64,000 nucleotides of DNA, from positions 8,386,775 to 8,450,774 of the forward strand of contig NC_090716.1 in the NCBI RefSeq assembly GCF_040954835.1, read 5' to 3'. The translations under genes and the position numbers were made by a program. Positions 12,701 through 24,730 of the stretch are shown piece after piece (the first letter of the stretch is position 1; the number at the start of each line of letters is the position of its first letter). Under the pieces are notes generated by a model. That model had not been told where the DNA came from, did not search any database, and saw nothing but the letters and a program-made list of their open reading frames with translations. Source of the stretch: Lepisosteus oculatus. Its lineage: Eukaryota; Chordata; Actinopteri; Semionotiformes; Lepisosteidae.

Positions 12701-15700
12701 AAATATACAGTACTTTCAATATCCCATCCACTTTCCGTAGTCTATATTTTCCATTACAGAAGCACCCCCACACACAATTCTTTCTGTCCCTGGATTCAAG
12801 CCTTCAGTTTAAAGAAAATGACATGAAAGTATACTTAGAGCAGTGAATATTTCATGAATGCCCATCCCGAAGTATACATAACTCTGACCTTAATTGAAAT
12901 GGCAGTGAAAACTATGTTTCGACTACATGATATAGAACCAAGACTTATATTCTGTTTTAAACTGCTTTGAGTCCTGCAATCCACTATTACTTCCCACACT
13001 GATCCCCCCCCCATCCACCAAAACAAGAATAACTTGCCACTGCAGTTTGTTAAATTTCCATTATTTATCTTCCTAATATTTTAGACATATTTTTAAACCT
13101 TTTGATCAACATTCGCTTGTATTTGCTTTCTTAAATTAAGGTGTTTTAATACTTGTATATAAAGTACAGCAATCTAAATCTGTATATATTTTCATATTTA
13201 ATATTGGTACTATACAACAGGAATGTGGATAGGTGTTTAACACATCACATTAAAAGATAAATGTCTGAGACAATGCTTAGGAAACTAAATTGAAAAACAG
13301 GAGAAGAAACAAGCAGACCAAAAGAGCTACGAGGTATCATCAATTACACCTATCTTTCTCCTTCTATTTTTGCATTGCGCTTGGCTCCTTATGCGTTTTT
13401 GCCACCAGTTCTCCACGGCAAAGGAAATTAAATAGTAACTAGGTTAAATGCTGCTGTACCTTTTTACCTTGCTCAAGATCAAAGACTAATCTCCTTGACA
13501 AGGCCAATATCCTACCAGTTGAACTGCACCTTTTTCAGAATTTTTCTTTGTGGCATAAAGATAAAAAATCAATTCCACACAACTGAGATCCCAAAGTTTT
13601 ATTAAAGAGCAGAGATGGGACTACGATTCTGGGACCTGGGTTCTAGGTCATCTGAAGCCCATTAAGGCCACTGAACTGGGACAGCCCTCTTGAGTAATGA
13701 CATATGGGACATGAGTAGGTTTGTCATGGTTATACAGTATGGATAAATAATTTAATGAGCCTCATTGCAAAGCTCACATTTCTGGCACTCAGTAAGAGAG
13801 GGATATCTAGAGGTAAGCACTATATTATAAAAGGAAAACAGATTCAATAGAAACAGATATAAAGGATCTATACCTCCAATCAATCTGCCTATACACATTG
13901 AGGGCAGCTGCAAAGGAAGATGTCAGCAACTACAGCACTATAATATGTTTACAGTCTTTTTAAGTTTACAGTCTTTGTAAGACTGCAAAAAACACATGGA
14001 TGTAAAATACTGGGTTGCCCATTGGTCTGCAGATGTCCTAGATAAATTTCTTTGGTAGTTACCACTTTCACTTCGCAATTTCCATGCTTATCTTTAGGCT
14101 TTGTGGCACTTGAAGTTGTCTTTGAAAAAGAATCAAATTATTCAGCCTTTCACTTTCTCTGCTCTTGTGAAGATGTTTTCTTATACAAGGTATAAATGAG
14201 GACCTAGAAGAGAGGAGCCTTTTATTAAGCAGACAACCATAAAGGATGCCAATTAGGCCCACGATCATTCATCCTCAATAGAACAAGTAATTGTTTTGTT
14301 TATCCTGTTTTTTCTTATTCATTAGTATCAAGGGAAACTTGTACATCTGATTTTACAGTTTCTGTTCCCCTAAGTATCCTATTAAGATATTTTATACTGA
14401 TCTTCAAACTGTTGTGTTTTTCAGATCAATCAATACACTGTAACCTTTTTCTTGTTTTGTATTTCTGATCTCGGTAAGTAATTAAGAAAATAACCAACCA
14501 AATCAGATGTCCTCAAAAACATTTGTCAAAGATTTTCAAAATCTCCTCATACACCACACAGGTCATGTATAATAATGGATTTTAATAATGGACAAAACAC
14601 AAAGCACTGTATAATGGATGAGAAGAGAAATATGAAGAAGCAGATTAATACAACTGATTGAAGGAAAGTTTTAGTCTTCAGGTGTCAGGTAACATACATT
14701 ATCAAATGTGTCTTCTTAAACATTTAAACATTAATGTAATTCTTATTTTCTTTTTCTTTTTTGTCACATTAAATAGTGTCATCTGTGTTAGTAACTGGTT
14801 GAAGGGAGTTTGTGTTCACAAGGATAAGCAAGAGTTTTCTTTTGTAAAATATAACTTCTAAAAACCTGGGGAGGATATTTTTTAACACAACTGAAAGTTT
14901 AAAATGGAGAAATAGCCAAGATGGCCCAAAGGAATTGCAGTTCTGTTTATATACAGTATGTATGCAGAAATAACTCTCCTCATTCAAGAGAGGTTTAAGA
15001 TATGGAAATTAAAATCATTTTGGAAACTCAACAGCATTAAGTTGACTCACAGAAGGTATGCTCCTAAAGTAGCTCTTTTTGGTTGCATATAATGTAGTAT
15101 ACACAGTGGGTTGTACTATATTTAGCAAATAGTATATGTATGACAATGTGCAATATTTTTTCAAGCATAATTCTGTCACCTCCATGTCACCTCCTCCTCA
15201 GTCAGTAAAAAAATAAATATTACCTAAAAAAATTAGATGCAAAGTAAATACAACTTGTCTTATGAATTCTTTGAACAGCATACTTTTTTTTATCATAACT
15301 TAATAGTTAGCAAAGGGCAAAAAAAACTGTTTTTTGCAAAAATGTGACTACAGTATGCAGGAACAGTAAGCTAAAGATTTATTTATTACTATAAAATTGC
15401 TTAATAATTAATATTATGCTGTTTTACAGTATTATTTACATCCCCAGAAGATTAAAAATTGTAATGCTGTATAACAACACCACATACATTTTGTGCAAAC
15501 ATTTACATGTAACCTTTGATTCTCCAAATGTATCCAAGGAGAATACAGAGAACCCTTGATTTTTTACCATACAGAGTGTCTTACATACTTAGGGTTCTCT
15601 GTATATACAGGTGTGCTGACGCTCACAAAAATACACTTATTTAATTGACTATTATATATATACTTATTTACCTTTTAAAATAAAGGCTATGATTATTATA

Positions 15701-18700
15701 TAGCCAGTTAGTGGATAAAAGGAAAATATATATATATATATATTACATGTACCTGATTGTGATTATTTAAAAACAGTGGCTATGCTTACATATAGTAACA
15801 CTTTTGATAATGTGTTACAAGTGGTTTTTCGGCCATTAATTGACACAAAACACTATGGTTTTTGTGTTGATTATGTAGTATTATGGTATTTCACATGAGT
15901 TCAGGTTAAATACTCCTGCTATATCTCTGGGAGGTCATGCAGTTGATTAATACAGCTCCCAACAAAAACTACATCAGGGAGACAATTGAACTTTCAAAGC
16001 AAATTCTGGACAGATTCATTGAAAATCACCAGAAAAAGAGCATAAGAAAATTTCCAAGGCATTGAATATCCCCCAAAGCACAGTAAAAAGGCCATTATAA
16101 ATAAATGGAGAAAATATGGCATAACTATGAATCTGTGTAGAACAGGGTATACTCAAAAACTGGGTATATGGACGAGAAGGGCTCGAGTCAGGAAGGCCAC
16201 CAAGAGGACTGTGACTGCTTCACAAGTATAAGTTTCATAGGAGACTGGAAAAAAACTCACATCAGTTTGCCAGAAGATATGCGAGAGAAGGTATCTGAGA
16301 TCAAGTGAAAGAGATTCTCTGGTCTGATGAGACCAAAATAGACTTTTTGGCCTTAATAATAAGTGCTACGGTTGGTGCAAGCACAGCACACCATCTTAAC
16401 AACATCCCTACTGCAAAACATGGTGTTGTCAGCATCGTGCTATGATAGTTCAGGTGGGTAGCTGCTTTAGCATGCGTAGTCCACAAACGAACAAGTAATA
16501 GGTTTATTCCATGCTCTTTTCAGCATGGAATAAACCTATTACTTGTTCCATCGTGCTATGATGATGCTTAGCTGCATCAGGGCCTGGAAGACTTGTGAAG
16601 ATAGAATATAACTGCAATCATTTATTTTCTGATTTATATTTCTAATTAGGAGGATCAGTCGATTTTTGTTTTCACTTTGACATTATAGAGTGCTCTGTAT
16701 TAATCAATTGCAAAAAAAATCCCAATTAAATACATTATGATTCCATATTGTAAAACAATAAAATGAAAAAACATCGAAGGGGAGTGAAGACTTTAAATAA
16801 CCTCCTCGAGTGCAATCCAATTTTAGGATTTTGCCTTAAAACCATTTTTACAGAATTACTCACATAAAAAGTATTTTGTCTCCTATTAAAAATAGCAGTT
16901 TGGTAGGAATGAAATTGGCATGTACACATTGGTAACCACAATATGTTCTCAAATTTCCAAAAAAAGTAGCTTTTTTAAAAAGTAAAATGATGAGAGAGAC
17001 AATAATTTATATCAATTTATATAAAGCAGTTGTTTTTCTTTACCAAAGCCAATGCATTCCATCCACCATTTAGAGTAATATGCAAATGTGCAATGTTATT
17101 TCATTATAAGCAGGTAGTATTAATCTACATTTATGTTTTTTTTACAGTGAACAGTCTCCAATTTTTGTGGGTTTTGGAGACTTTTTTGCTCATTGATAAA
17201 TCTTGTAGGCAATTATGTTACGGTTGATTGGCAATTGTAAAGAGAGCTGGGAAATATAAGCTCTGTTAAGAAACACATTGTGAATTTTCCCATGACCTCC
17301 ACAGAAATGGCACAAAACAATGTAAACAGTGCAAGGCTTGACAATCTTCTATGTATTGTATTTGGAATCATAGAACAGAAGTGCAATAAAAAGACCTTTT
17401 AAGATGAGATTTCTGTACTATCAATATTTTTATTTTCTTTTATGAGAGAATTAAATTAGGGTGCATTGAATTTTTTTTCTGTAAATAATTTAGAAAATCA
17501 ATCATCTTGCCAGGACTTCGTCATTATCCTCAAGGTTTTTAAATTTGCACATTCACAAGTATTACTAATTTATAAAATAGATAACTTTCTGAAAGGAAAT
17601 AAATATTGCATCAGTACTGGTGTATATGTTTTTTTTACATATATATACACACACACACACAATATATTGCTTTTAAGTTGTACCATGCCTAATGGACTAT
17701 TCATGTTGAGAAATCACTCAAAAAATATTTCATTACTCATCTTGACCAAAAAAACAATGCTCAGGGTCTTCTCTATTTTAAGTTTCTCTACAAAGTAAAT
17801 TAGCTTTCAGGGAAGGTGTTATATAACTGACTGCTTCCATTTTCTCCTAGGCATATTGAATCTCACTGCTTAACAGTAATTTGATTGACCATAACACACA
17901 TGGCCTACTTTGTCCATAATGTTACCAGTGACTTGGTTTAAGTGCTCATGAAAATGGAGGTAACTGTCATCCTATAGTTGGGAAATGGATGTGGGTAATT
18001 TCATTATCGGCCTAAGAGGAACTGGTTTCACAGACCAGCCTCCATTTAACATGTGAAAAGCTAAGTGCATTGGTGCTGCTCAGTGGCAGGTTACCGTAAC
18101 TCCTACTTGAATAGCCCTGGTTTCATTACTATTTCTACAGCATGAAAACATCCACTGAAGAAACTTTCACCTGCATGTGACAAAACGATTTGAATGTGAT
18201 ATGTTTGAATCATAGGCTCATAATGGGAACTCGGATGTCAGGAGCTGTCTGTCTTTTCTCATTGAAGAAATTTGATGTGATGCTCATTTCATCCATGAAT
18301 CCATTCCTTATTTGATTAAATTGAAATGCATTCTGAATAGAGGTCTAAATGAACACTCTTTGGTTATTAAAGTCTTGACCATTCATACTGCATTAGCCTC
18401 AAAATATATCATAAGCAGGATCACCTAATGGTTTTACAACTTTTATGAGTGTCTGCTATTTTTGTAAAGTTAGAGGATACTGTATTCTGATTTCTTGGCA
18501 GCACTAAAACAATTGCCTGGAATGTCTGTAGTAAGTATGTTCATAATTTTAAGAATTAGTTTAGGCCTCCCTATGATTCAACAGCTGATCATAGTACAAA
18601 AATGTAAAGCGTTTATAATTGAGGAGGAAGATTAGAAATCTTTTAATAAATAATTGAAAATATATTAATGTATTTTTTTGGATTTTAAAAATGCTTACAA

Positions 18701-21700
18701 CATAATATTCCTTACTTGAGAGTATGGCTTAATTTAATGCCCTAAATTTTAATCATTTAATATCTCTTTCCCATAATATCCATCCCCTTATGTAAATGTG
18801 CTATAAATCGGGATTATACAGTAGATGGACTCAATAACTGAGAGAAATGGGAAGCTGTGCTTATGTATCTGTGTCTAATCTCTGATTCTGATGAACAAAT
18901 TGTTTTTATTTTGTAATTCATGCTTCCACTATCACATAAATGAAAACAAAAGATGATAAACATGCTAAAATATACACATTTTAAGGTGCTTTTAAATTGA
19001 TTGAAGTCAATCCCCTGTGATCCTTCAAGAAAAGCTGGATGAGACCCAGTGATCGATAAGCAACTATGAAGCAAATGAACAAGATGAGCTTAATAGCGTC
19101 CCCTTGTGTGATACCTATGTTCTTAAGGCATTATGTATTGGTTTAAATGTCTGATTAATGGAAAACCATTTCAGGGTTTATATGAATATTACAGAATGAA
19201 TGAGAAAGGTGTTCAGTAGATGCTAGGCTCATACATCTACTTTATTTGTCTAAAATTGTCAAATGTAACCTCGCTCCATAATAACCAAATCCCTGTGGAG
19301 TACCAGTCTGACCTTTTCTCATGATCTGTAAAATTCTATTTTCGGCAATAAGAGACCTCAGGCATGTCTGTGCCAGCTCATAGGAAAAAAAAGCTATTTG
19401 ATCAGACTGTTCTTTCGCCAGGAGAGATACAATTAGGTTGTTTGTCACAGACAATTTTTACTGGGCTTAAATATTGTGACCATGTACTGTGTATATATTG
19501 TGTTTTAATGATTACAAACGCAAGAAACATCTTATAAATCAATACAAGGCTGCATATAACATACAGTAATTGCTAATCCACTTTAGTAAAGTTACATTTG
19601 ATTATTATAAATCAAACTTCAGTTCAGAGCTTATTTAATGATATAGCAAAGATCGTATACTGTATTTTTCCAGACATTGTATTATTCATTTGTAATATGA
19701 GTATATTATCAAACAGTATAATGGGTTCAGTACTTCACTTAAAAGACATCTGAGATTTTTTACAAGAAAAGAAGCATATCTTAAAACATAGTTCTTAGTA
19801 TTGTATGGTGTGAGAGCTGGTTACAAGCTATTTCAGATATATTCACAGTGCTGTATAGTTAAAATGCAACATCTCTAAGAGATTTTATTTTAAGAATGGT
19901 GATAATTGGATTCCCTCTGGAGATGTCGCCAGTTTATGTGAAAGAGAAGGTGGCTCTTGTGATTTCACAGAATCTTCAGATGGAAGAAGAGGATTTCCAA
20001 GAATGTGATTTACATTTCAAATGTATTCATTATAAAACATCTTTGAAGGGGTTTCAGAATTACCAGTTATCCTTTCCCTTTTTAACAGTGTGAATTAAAA
20101 AAAAATGAAGTACAGTTTTTCTTCCCAATAATGGCCTTTCATTCTCATGCTTCTTACTTTCTATTACAGGATAATGTGGACCTTGGGGATCTTATGTTTT
20201 CGCTGTGTTACCTTCCAACTGCTGGAAGATTAACTATAACTATAATAAAAGCAAGAAATCTGAAAGCCATGGACATTACTGGTGCATCGGGTGAGAAAGT
20301 ATTCTTAATTATCATTTCTGGAACCATTTATTTTTTTGTACCATAGATAAGTTTAACTAATTGAAATGCAAATCAAAGATACAGCAAGGAGATTACATGA
20401 TCTTTTTGGTGGATGTTCATTGATTTTAGAATAGTTGGCATTATAACTGCATATAGATAAGAGAGAGTGAACAAAGATAAGTCCACGGGATGCCTTTAAT
20501 ATCGAGGTATAGGTATTAAATATAAGACATGATGTCCTACTGTTAGGCTTTTTGAAGAGCTGCTACACATTCATTTCCTATAGTCACATAATAATGCAAT
20601 GACCATTGGTGTTGAGTGAATCATTTGTTCTGATCCTGATTTGCTGGGATATGCATATTTTTTCATTCATAAATAGAAAAATAGTACACATTGAAGCTTA
20701 TGGCAACATGACATTGCAAGCAAAATAAAAAGCAGACAACCGATAAAATTCTCAAAACAGTTATCCTGTGTGGTTGTGTTACATGTAGCGTGTAAGATGC
20801 AACAGCTAGTGTTTGTAATGTCCCCTTACAATTAAGTTCTGGAAGATATCCTGGATGGGTCAAAGACGTTTCCACAGACTAAACTGATATTGTATATCAG
20901 TACTATATTTAAAAGAGATTACTTGAGAGTATAAAAAATTACTGTTGGTCCCTGGTGGAAAGATTATTAATTTGGTATATTTCATAATTAAAATAGAGTT
21001 TAACATTATCTTGACAAACTATTAAAAAAAATCAGTAATGAAAATAAAAAGTCATGTACTTCATTTTTTCTGCAAATTTAAGTATTTTTATATTGTCAAT
21101 ATATATATTTTTTATGAATAATAAGTTAAGTGTTCAGGGCTGGTTCTTGACTGTACTACCACAACTGTTTGTTGTCTCCAGGGTAAAAATTGTTTGTTTA
21201 TTTCCAGATCCTTATGTAAAGGTTTCTCTCATGTGTGAAGGGCGGAGATTAAAGAAAAGGAAAACATCTACAAAAAGGAACACATTAAACCCTGTCTACA
21301 ATGAAGCCATAGTTTTTGATGTTCCTCCAGAAAACATAGACCAAGTTAGCCTTTTGATAGCGGTAATGGACTACGACCGGTGAGATTCATGCCTTATTTT
21401 TGCATGGCTTAAAAAAAACTACAAATAACTACACAAAAAATTTTAAAAAAACAAGAAAAGAGTGAATGACTGACTCAAGGGTCACCTTCATTTTAGAAAT
21501 GTGGTACAGTATTTCCCTCAAAAGTAATCTCTCATTACATCTCTTCAGCAAAATTCTTGACAGTCTAAATATTACAATCTAAGTGCTACTGTATATTTTA
21601 AATTGACAGCAGTTTTTGTCATGATTGGATTACTGAAACAAGAAGAAATAGCACTGTTGATTTAATCATGTTAAACAAGACAAAAATGAAACAGGAAAAG

Positions 21701-23896
21701 GTTGCAGATAAAGCTTAACAAACATTTAGATAAAGTGCATTTGTTTGGATTTTTTTGTGTGAAATTACATGAGGTACTGAATATTATAACTGTTATTCCA
21801 CTAGTTATTCTACATTTAAGGGAAGTGTCATTAGGTTTTTTGTAAATATTGACAGTATTTTTCAAGAAAAAAATATTATGCCCCGTTTTCACAGTGTAGG
21901 TCACAACGAGGTTATCGGCATATGTCGAGTGGGCAACGATGCAGACAGCCTGGGTCGTGACCATTGGAATGAAATGCTGACATACCCTAGAAAACCTATA
22001 GCCCACTGGCACCCCCTGGTCGAGGTATATTTTTTACTTTATATCCATGTGCGCACATTGCACAACAAACTGTATTGAAATGCCAGCTTTACTTTAAAGT
22101 AGATCAAAATACATATGATAGATATCCTCTAATTTTAATAAACCTTTTACTCCTAAACAGACTAACTGACCATCAGTCTGGGTAATGGTGATTTATTTGA
22201 TCATTTCTAAATATGGGACATACTGTACAATGTTAAGATCTCCAGTTCCTTCATGTAAAAGTTTTCCATTAAAAAAACAAAACATTATTCACCTACTTTG
22301 CCCTGTTGACCCTTATATATAGTCAATGTATTATTATTTTTCTAGAAACAATTATACAGCCTCAATTACAGATAACATTTGGGTAAACTGTCAGTATTCA
22401 ACACATGGCTAATTCAGAAATGATTGCAGTCGAAGAGTTCCATGTTGTTGTAATAATTCCGTAGAGATATTGGTCTATAATTGTACTCAAACCACCACTA
22501 CACATACAGTATGCACACCCTTATTAATACAATTAAAAAACTTTTCAGAGTACCATCACTGATGAAAGACTACTGCCTAATGAAAATTATATACAGTACT
22601 TAATTTACCAAAGTCATTTTCCATGATAATCTCACTTATGCTTCAATATATTATGGATCACTATAAAGACTTAATCTGAAATATGAAATATGTTTAAACT
22701 AGTATAGATTACAATCTACAACAGAACTGTAAAAAATTATATGCTAGTATTGCTTATGAAGATCAACTATAAATCATTCTACTCCATTATCATACATTAA
22801 TTATATTGCAACTCAAAAAATATTATATTATTATAAAATATAATAAGCATATATTATATATAATTTAGCATATAGCATCCCATGTTATTGCTTAAGCATG
22901 AGCACAATTCAGTATAAATCACTAATATTAAAAAAAGAAAGCCAATGCTATTTAAAATGGATTTTTAAATTTAGCATTTAAACTCCTACTCAGCAGATAA
23001 GAGAGAGAAGCAGTGATTTCATTCCATTTGTCTGATGCTGAGCATGCTTCACTAGCTTGAAATGTTCGTTTAAGCCACAGCAACCCTCAGAGATCATGCT
23101 CCTCATCTATTATTTAAAAAACCACATCCCTGGCCAGTTTAGTCAAGGCTACACTTGCTAACATTAAGTTACTCATTAAAGCAGAAAAAAACGTGCATCC
23201 AGAATGTATTTTTTCATTTGATTTTAATCACAATTGTATTTGAATGTTTGCACTTAGACAGGGTCTATTTCAGTACTGGAACAGTTTGGAAAACTGATTT
23301 TCAAGTTTCAAGTTTTAGCTTTATAGAATCATTGGAAAAAAATGTCTAAAAATAAATGTTCTAACTTGCAGGAAAAGGTACTGTAAAAAAGGGAAGCACT
23401 GTCATCAGATTGTCTGAGGTTGCAGCTGTGGCTTAATGCATTTGGGAGTTTAACAGAACAAAACTTTTAAAAATAGCTTTATACGTCTACATAAATAAAT
23501 CAGTATAGCTTTCAGTATAGCCACTTCTCAACTTCAAATTATCTTAATTTTTCTTTGCTTTATGGATCATCCATTTTCAACATAAGAAAACTACATACAA
23601 CAGACATGGATAAGAAAGACACCTATTAATTGTCCTCTTTGTACTAGGAAAGCTTTTCATCTCTGTAGGGTGCGTCTCTTCCCAATAAATCACTTTGGTA
23701 TTCCTGAACTTAGTATTTATGTTCAGTTTTTCAAGGCCCTGTTTTCATTTAATTCTGCAAAGCAGTTTCATTAGATGCGTCAACGTCTTCTGAAGTAATC
23801 AAAGCAATTTCTTGTTTTCAGTGGGTAGGACAAGCACCAACAGGTGGAAGTCAAGCTGGTTCCTGCAATTCTTTGAAGGCTCCTCCTTCCCCATAA
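3410..23896 (+). CDS. SYT9: SYT9 gene span, synaptotagmin-9 exons 2-7 (exon 1 outside)
   Basis: Synaptotagmin-9 is a vesicle membrane protein that senses Ca2+ through two C2 domains and triggers SNARE-dependent exocytosis. Six exons join in frame: 3410-3761, 5265-5811, 20170-20290, 21208-21379, 21895-22024 and 23822-23896. They give 465 residues; the missing exon 1 would add roughly 50. From the first codon in the window, the transmembrane helix is at about residues 4-28, C2A at about 175-298, C2B at about 307-440 and the tail at 442-465. The C2A Ca2+ aspartates are present in SGTSDPYVK and [11 protein letters not shown]2B has ITGASDPYVK and MDYDRVGHNE, with Glu at the fifth position, as I recall for human SYT9. 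The match to human SYT9 is very close throughout, and the SYT9-OLFML1-PPFIBP2 order supports orthology. SYT10, SYT6 and SYT3 are the nearest paralogues. Confidence 0.96.
4389..4426. repeat. perfect hairpin, 17-bp stem and 4-nt loop
   Basis: Arms 4389-4405 (GTACACCATATGTAAAG) and 4410-4426 are exact reverse complements around CTCT. It ends 2 nt before a second hairpin. Confidence 0.9.
4429..4457. repeat. perfect hairpin, 11-bp stem and 7-nt loop
   Basis: Arms 4429-4439 (ATGTGTAGAAT) and 4447-4457 are exact reverse complements. The hairpin directly follows the one at 4389-4426, giving two hairpins in a row. Confidence 0.85.
5265..5811 (+). CDS. SYT9: SYT9 exon 3: linker and C2A domain
   Basis: The acceptor is CTGAAG (5259-5264). 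The first base completes the Arg codon from exon 2, giving the conserved [19 protein letters not shown] junction. The exon ends in phase 0 at donor GTAAGT (5812). It encodes [14 protein letters not shown] and then C2A from KLNFILKYD onward. Ca2+-binding loop 1 ([12 protein letters not shown]) and loop 3 ([10 protein letters not shown]) carry the five expected aspartates. The polybasic stretch [20 protein letters not shown] is intact. The frame reads on past the donor to a stop at 5911-5913, so an open-frame call would overrun the exon. Confidence 0.97.
8870..9420 (+). mobile_element. decayed LINE reverse transcriptase fragment (L2/Rex-like)
   Basis: Frames in this stretch encode [20 protein letters not shown] followed by YMFPLGQIL. 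This matches the RT motif GVPQGSVLGPLLF and the YMLPLG block of L2-clade non-LTR elements. Downstream, near 9210-9330, another frame gives [20 protein letters not shown], matching the LxLNxxKTEVL region that follows the catalytic YADD. The YADD block itself is not intact, and stops and frame changes show the copy is dead. The ends are not defined. Confidence 0.75.
13949..13984. repeat. short tandem duplication
   Basis: The unit GTTTACAGTCTTT occurs twice within about 35 bp, around 13948-13978. It is a local duplication of no evident function. Confidence 0.6.
15543..15604. repeat. inverted repeat, perfect 14-bp arms, 34-nt spacer
   Basis: Arm 15543-15556 (ATACAGAGAACCCT) is exactly complementary to 15591-15604. 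Confidence 0.85.
15727..15743. repeat. (TA)n microsatellite
   Basis: Uninterrupted alternating T and A of about 17 bp. Confidence 0.8.
16433..16562 (-). mobile_element. SINE-like element with 14-bp target-site duplication
   Basis: CATCGTGCTATGAT occurs at 16433-16446 and again at 16549-16562, flanking a 102-bp insert (16447-16548). The duplication restores the Tc1 reading at that point. The insert begins with TTCAGGTGGGTAGCTGC, similar to a tRNA A-box region. It ends in a perfect hairpin with 27-bp arms at 16489-16515 and 16522-16548 and a 6-nt loop. The element at 24741-24926 is a longer, opposite-orientation relative. A target duplication of this length points to LINE-mediated insertion. 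Strand is uncertain. Confidence 0.85.
16489..16548. repeat. perfect hairpin, 27-bp stem and 6-nt loop
   Basis: Arms 16489-16515 and 16522-16548 are exact reverse complements (outer ends GAACAAGTAATAGG and CCTATTACTTGTTC). It forms the terminal part of the SINE-like insert and looks like a deletion derivative of the longer foldback at 24741-24886. Confidence 0.92.
17647..17660. repeat. (CA)n microsatellite
   Basis: A short CA run that follows a TA-rich tract. Confidence 0.7.
20170..20290 (+). CDS. SYT9: SYT9 exon 4: start of C2B
   Basis: The acceptor is TATTACAG (20162-20169). The exon enters in phase 0 and leaves after one base of an Asp codon at donor GTGAGA (20291). It encodes [20 protein letters not shown] and then [20 protein letters not shown], the first strands and first Ca2+ loop of C2B. 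Confidence 0.96.
20291..21207 (+). other. SYT9: SYT9 intron 4
   Basis: The intron runs from GTGAGA to TTCCAG. I see no gene or recognisable repeat in it. Confidence 0.9.
21208..21379 (+). CDS. SYT9: SYT9 exon 5: middle of C2B
   Basis: The acceptor is TTTCCAG (21201-21207). The first two bases complete the Asp codon, giving [20 protein letters not shown]. The exon carries the C2B polylysine strand ([20 protein letters not shown]), used for phosphoinositide and SNARE binding, and ends at MDYDR, donor GTGAGA (21380). Confidence 0.96.
21380..21894 (+). other. SYT9: SYT9 intron 5
   Basis: The intron runs from GTGAGA to TTTTCACAG. I see nothing else in it. Confidence 0.9.
21895..22024 (+). CDS. 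SYT9: SYT9 exon 6: end of C2B
   Basis: The acceptor is TTCACAG (21888-21894). The first base completes an Arg codon. The exon encodes [15 protein letters not shown] through [20 protein letters not shown] to PLVE and ends in phase 0 before GTATAT (22025). WHxL at the C2B end is a conserved synaptotagmin motif. The frame stays open past the donor for about 50 nt, but the next exon fits the family better. Confidence 0.94.
22025..23821 (+). other. SYT9: SYT9 intron 6
   Basis: The intron runs from GTATAT to TGTTTTCAG. It includes a strongly A+T-rich stretch near 22780-22880 and no recognisable gene. Confidence 0.8.
23822..23896 (+). CDS. SYT9: SYT9 exon 7: C-terminal tail and stop
   Basis: The acceptor is CTTGTTTTCAG (23811-23821). 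Phase 0 from exon 6 selects a frame of 24 codons ending in TAA at 23894-23896. The tail has the form [22 protein letters not shown]. Its GSC-S-K-PP spacing resembles the SYT10 C-terminus as I recall it, whereas human SYT9 stops two residues after VE. A longer open frame over the same bases (23812-24102) is out of phase with exon 6 and was rejected. Confidence 0.8.
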   Translation, partial: WVGQAPTGGSQAGSCNSLKAPPSP

Positions 23897-24730
23897 GAGG
23901 ACAGGCCACAGTCACCGCAGGGAATACAATGGATGTTGGATATCCGACATCTGGATGTCGACAACTGCAGAGAGGAAGATTCTGTATCGAATTAAGTGTT
24001 CATCTTAAATGTATACACATGAGAAAACTTGAACGCAAATGTTTCTATGCCTACATGAGTTTCCTTTGCATGGGGACATTGATTCAGTTGCATGTTGAAT
24101 AGCCATCCTTCCTTTTTATACACAGTTAAAACTAACAAAGTCGTTCTAATTTCTGTGAAGCATTACATCTTAAAGTAAATGTTTTCAACATAGTGTTGGT
24201 ATACATCTGATAATGTGTCTGCATTGCACATTATTAATTATATCAACAAATGTCTCATTTGTATTGACTTTCTCTGAATATAATGCATGATTTCATTTTG
24301 GCAGGAAATTCTCATTAACTCTTTCTGTTAACGTTTTGAAATCAGTGAAATTGTATGATATAAACGCTAGTAAAATGTACTGTGGCTATTTATAGAACTA
24401 GTATGTAATATGGTCTTTAAAATGTTCTTAATACATTTTTCTAAAAAAAAAAAATCTTTGTGTTTTGGAGTGCCTGAGAATGTTGCACTGAGGATAACTG
24501 CTAGTCCACTGCATGTGGAAGACTCTCTCTTGATCTGGAAGACTCCACCAAGAAGACTTACTTTTGAGACTGAGAGTGTGGCATGTTTACAATTCTACAA
24601 TGACCAAACACCTTCCAATTGCAGATTGTGATCATTCATGCTCAAATTTGTCAAGGAGGCTTCAGTTGTAAACCTTTGTTATTCATCGATGGGAAAAATT
24701 TAAAGTGGTTTTACAAAGTTAGAAGGCTTA

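Larger units (their letters stand above)
15960..16795 (+). mobile_element. Tc1/mariner transposon relic
   Basis: Reading across frameshifts on the + strand gives Tc1-type transposase pieces in order. They are [13 protein letters not shown] (helix-turn-helix), [36 protein letters not shown] (around the first/second Asp of the DDE triad), [11 protein letters not shown] and [13 protein letters not shown]. The 3' end at about 16660-16795 matches the Tc1 3' noncoding tail: CACTTTGACATTATAGAGT, CAAAAAAAATCCCAATTAAAT, and a GAAGGGGAGTGAAGACTTT-like terminus. Many stops and a missing 5' inverted repeat show it is inactive. A SINE-like element is inserted at 16447-16548. Confidence 0.85.
5812..20169 (+). 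other. SYT9: SYT9 intron 3, about 14.4 kb
   Basis: This is the long intron between the C2A and C2B exons. It holds a plus-strand LINE reverse-transcriptase fragment near 8870-9420, an inverted repeat at 15543-15604, a TA run near 15727-15743, and a Tc1/mariner relic (about 15960-16795) with a nested SINE-like insertion. There is also a CA run near 17647-17660. Complex, repeat-free stretches near 17255-18330 and 19240-19450 may be conserved noncoding DNA. No further SYT9 exon is visible. Confidence 0.85.

Noticed and set aside
23812..24102. Longer frame over SYT9 exon 7
   Set aside because: It is not in phase with exon 6. The phase-0 frame gives a SYT10-like tail and an early stop instead.
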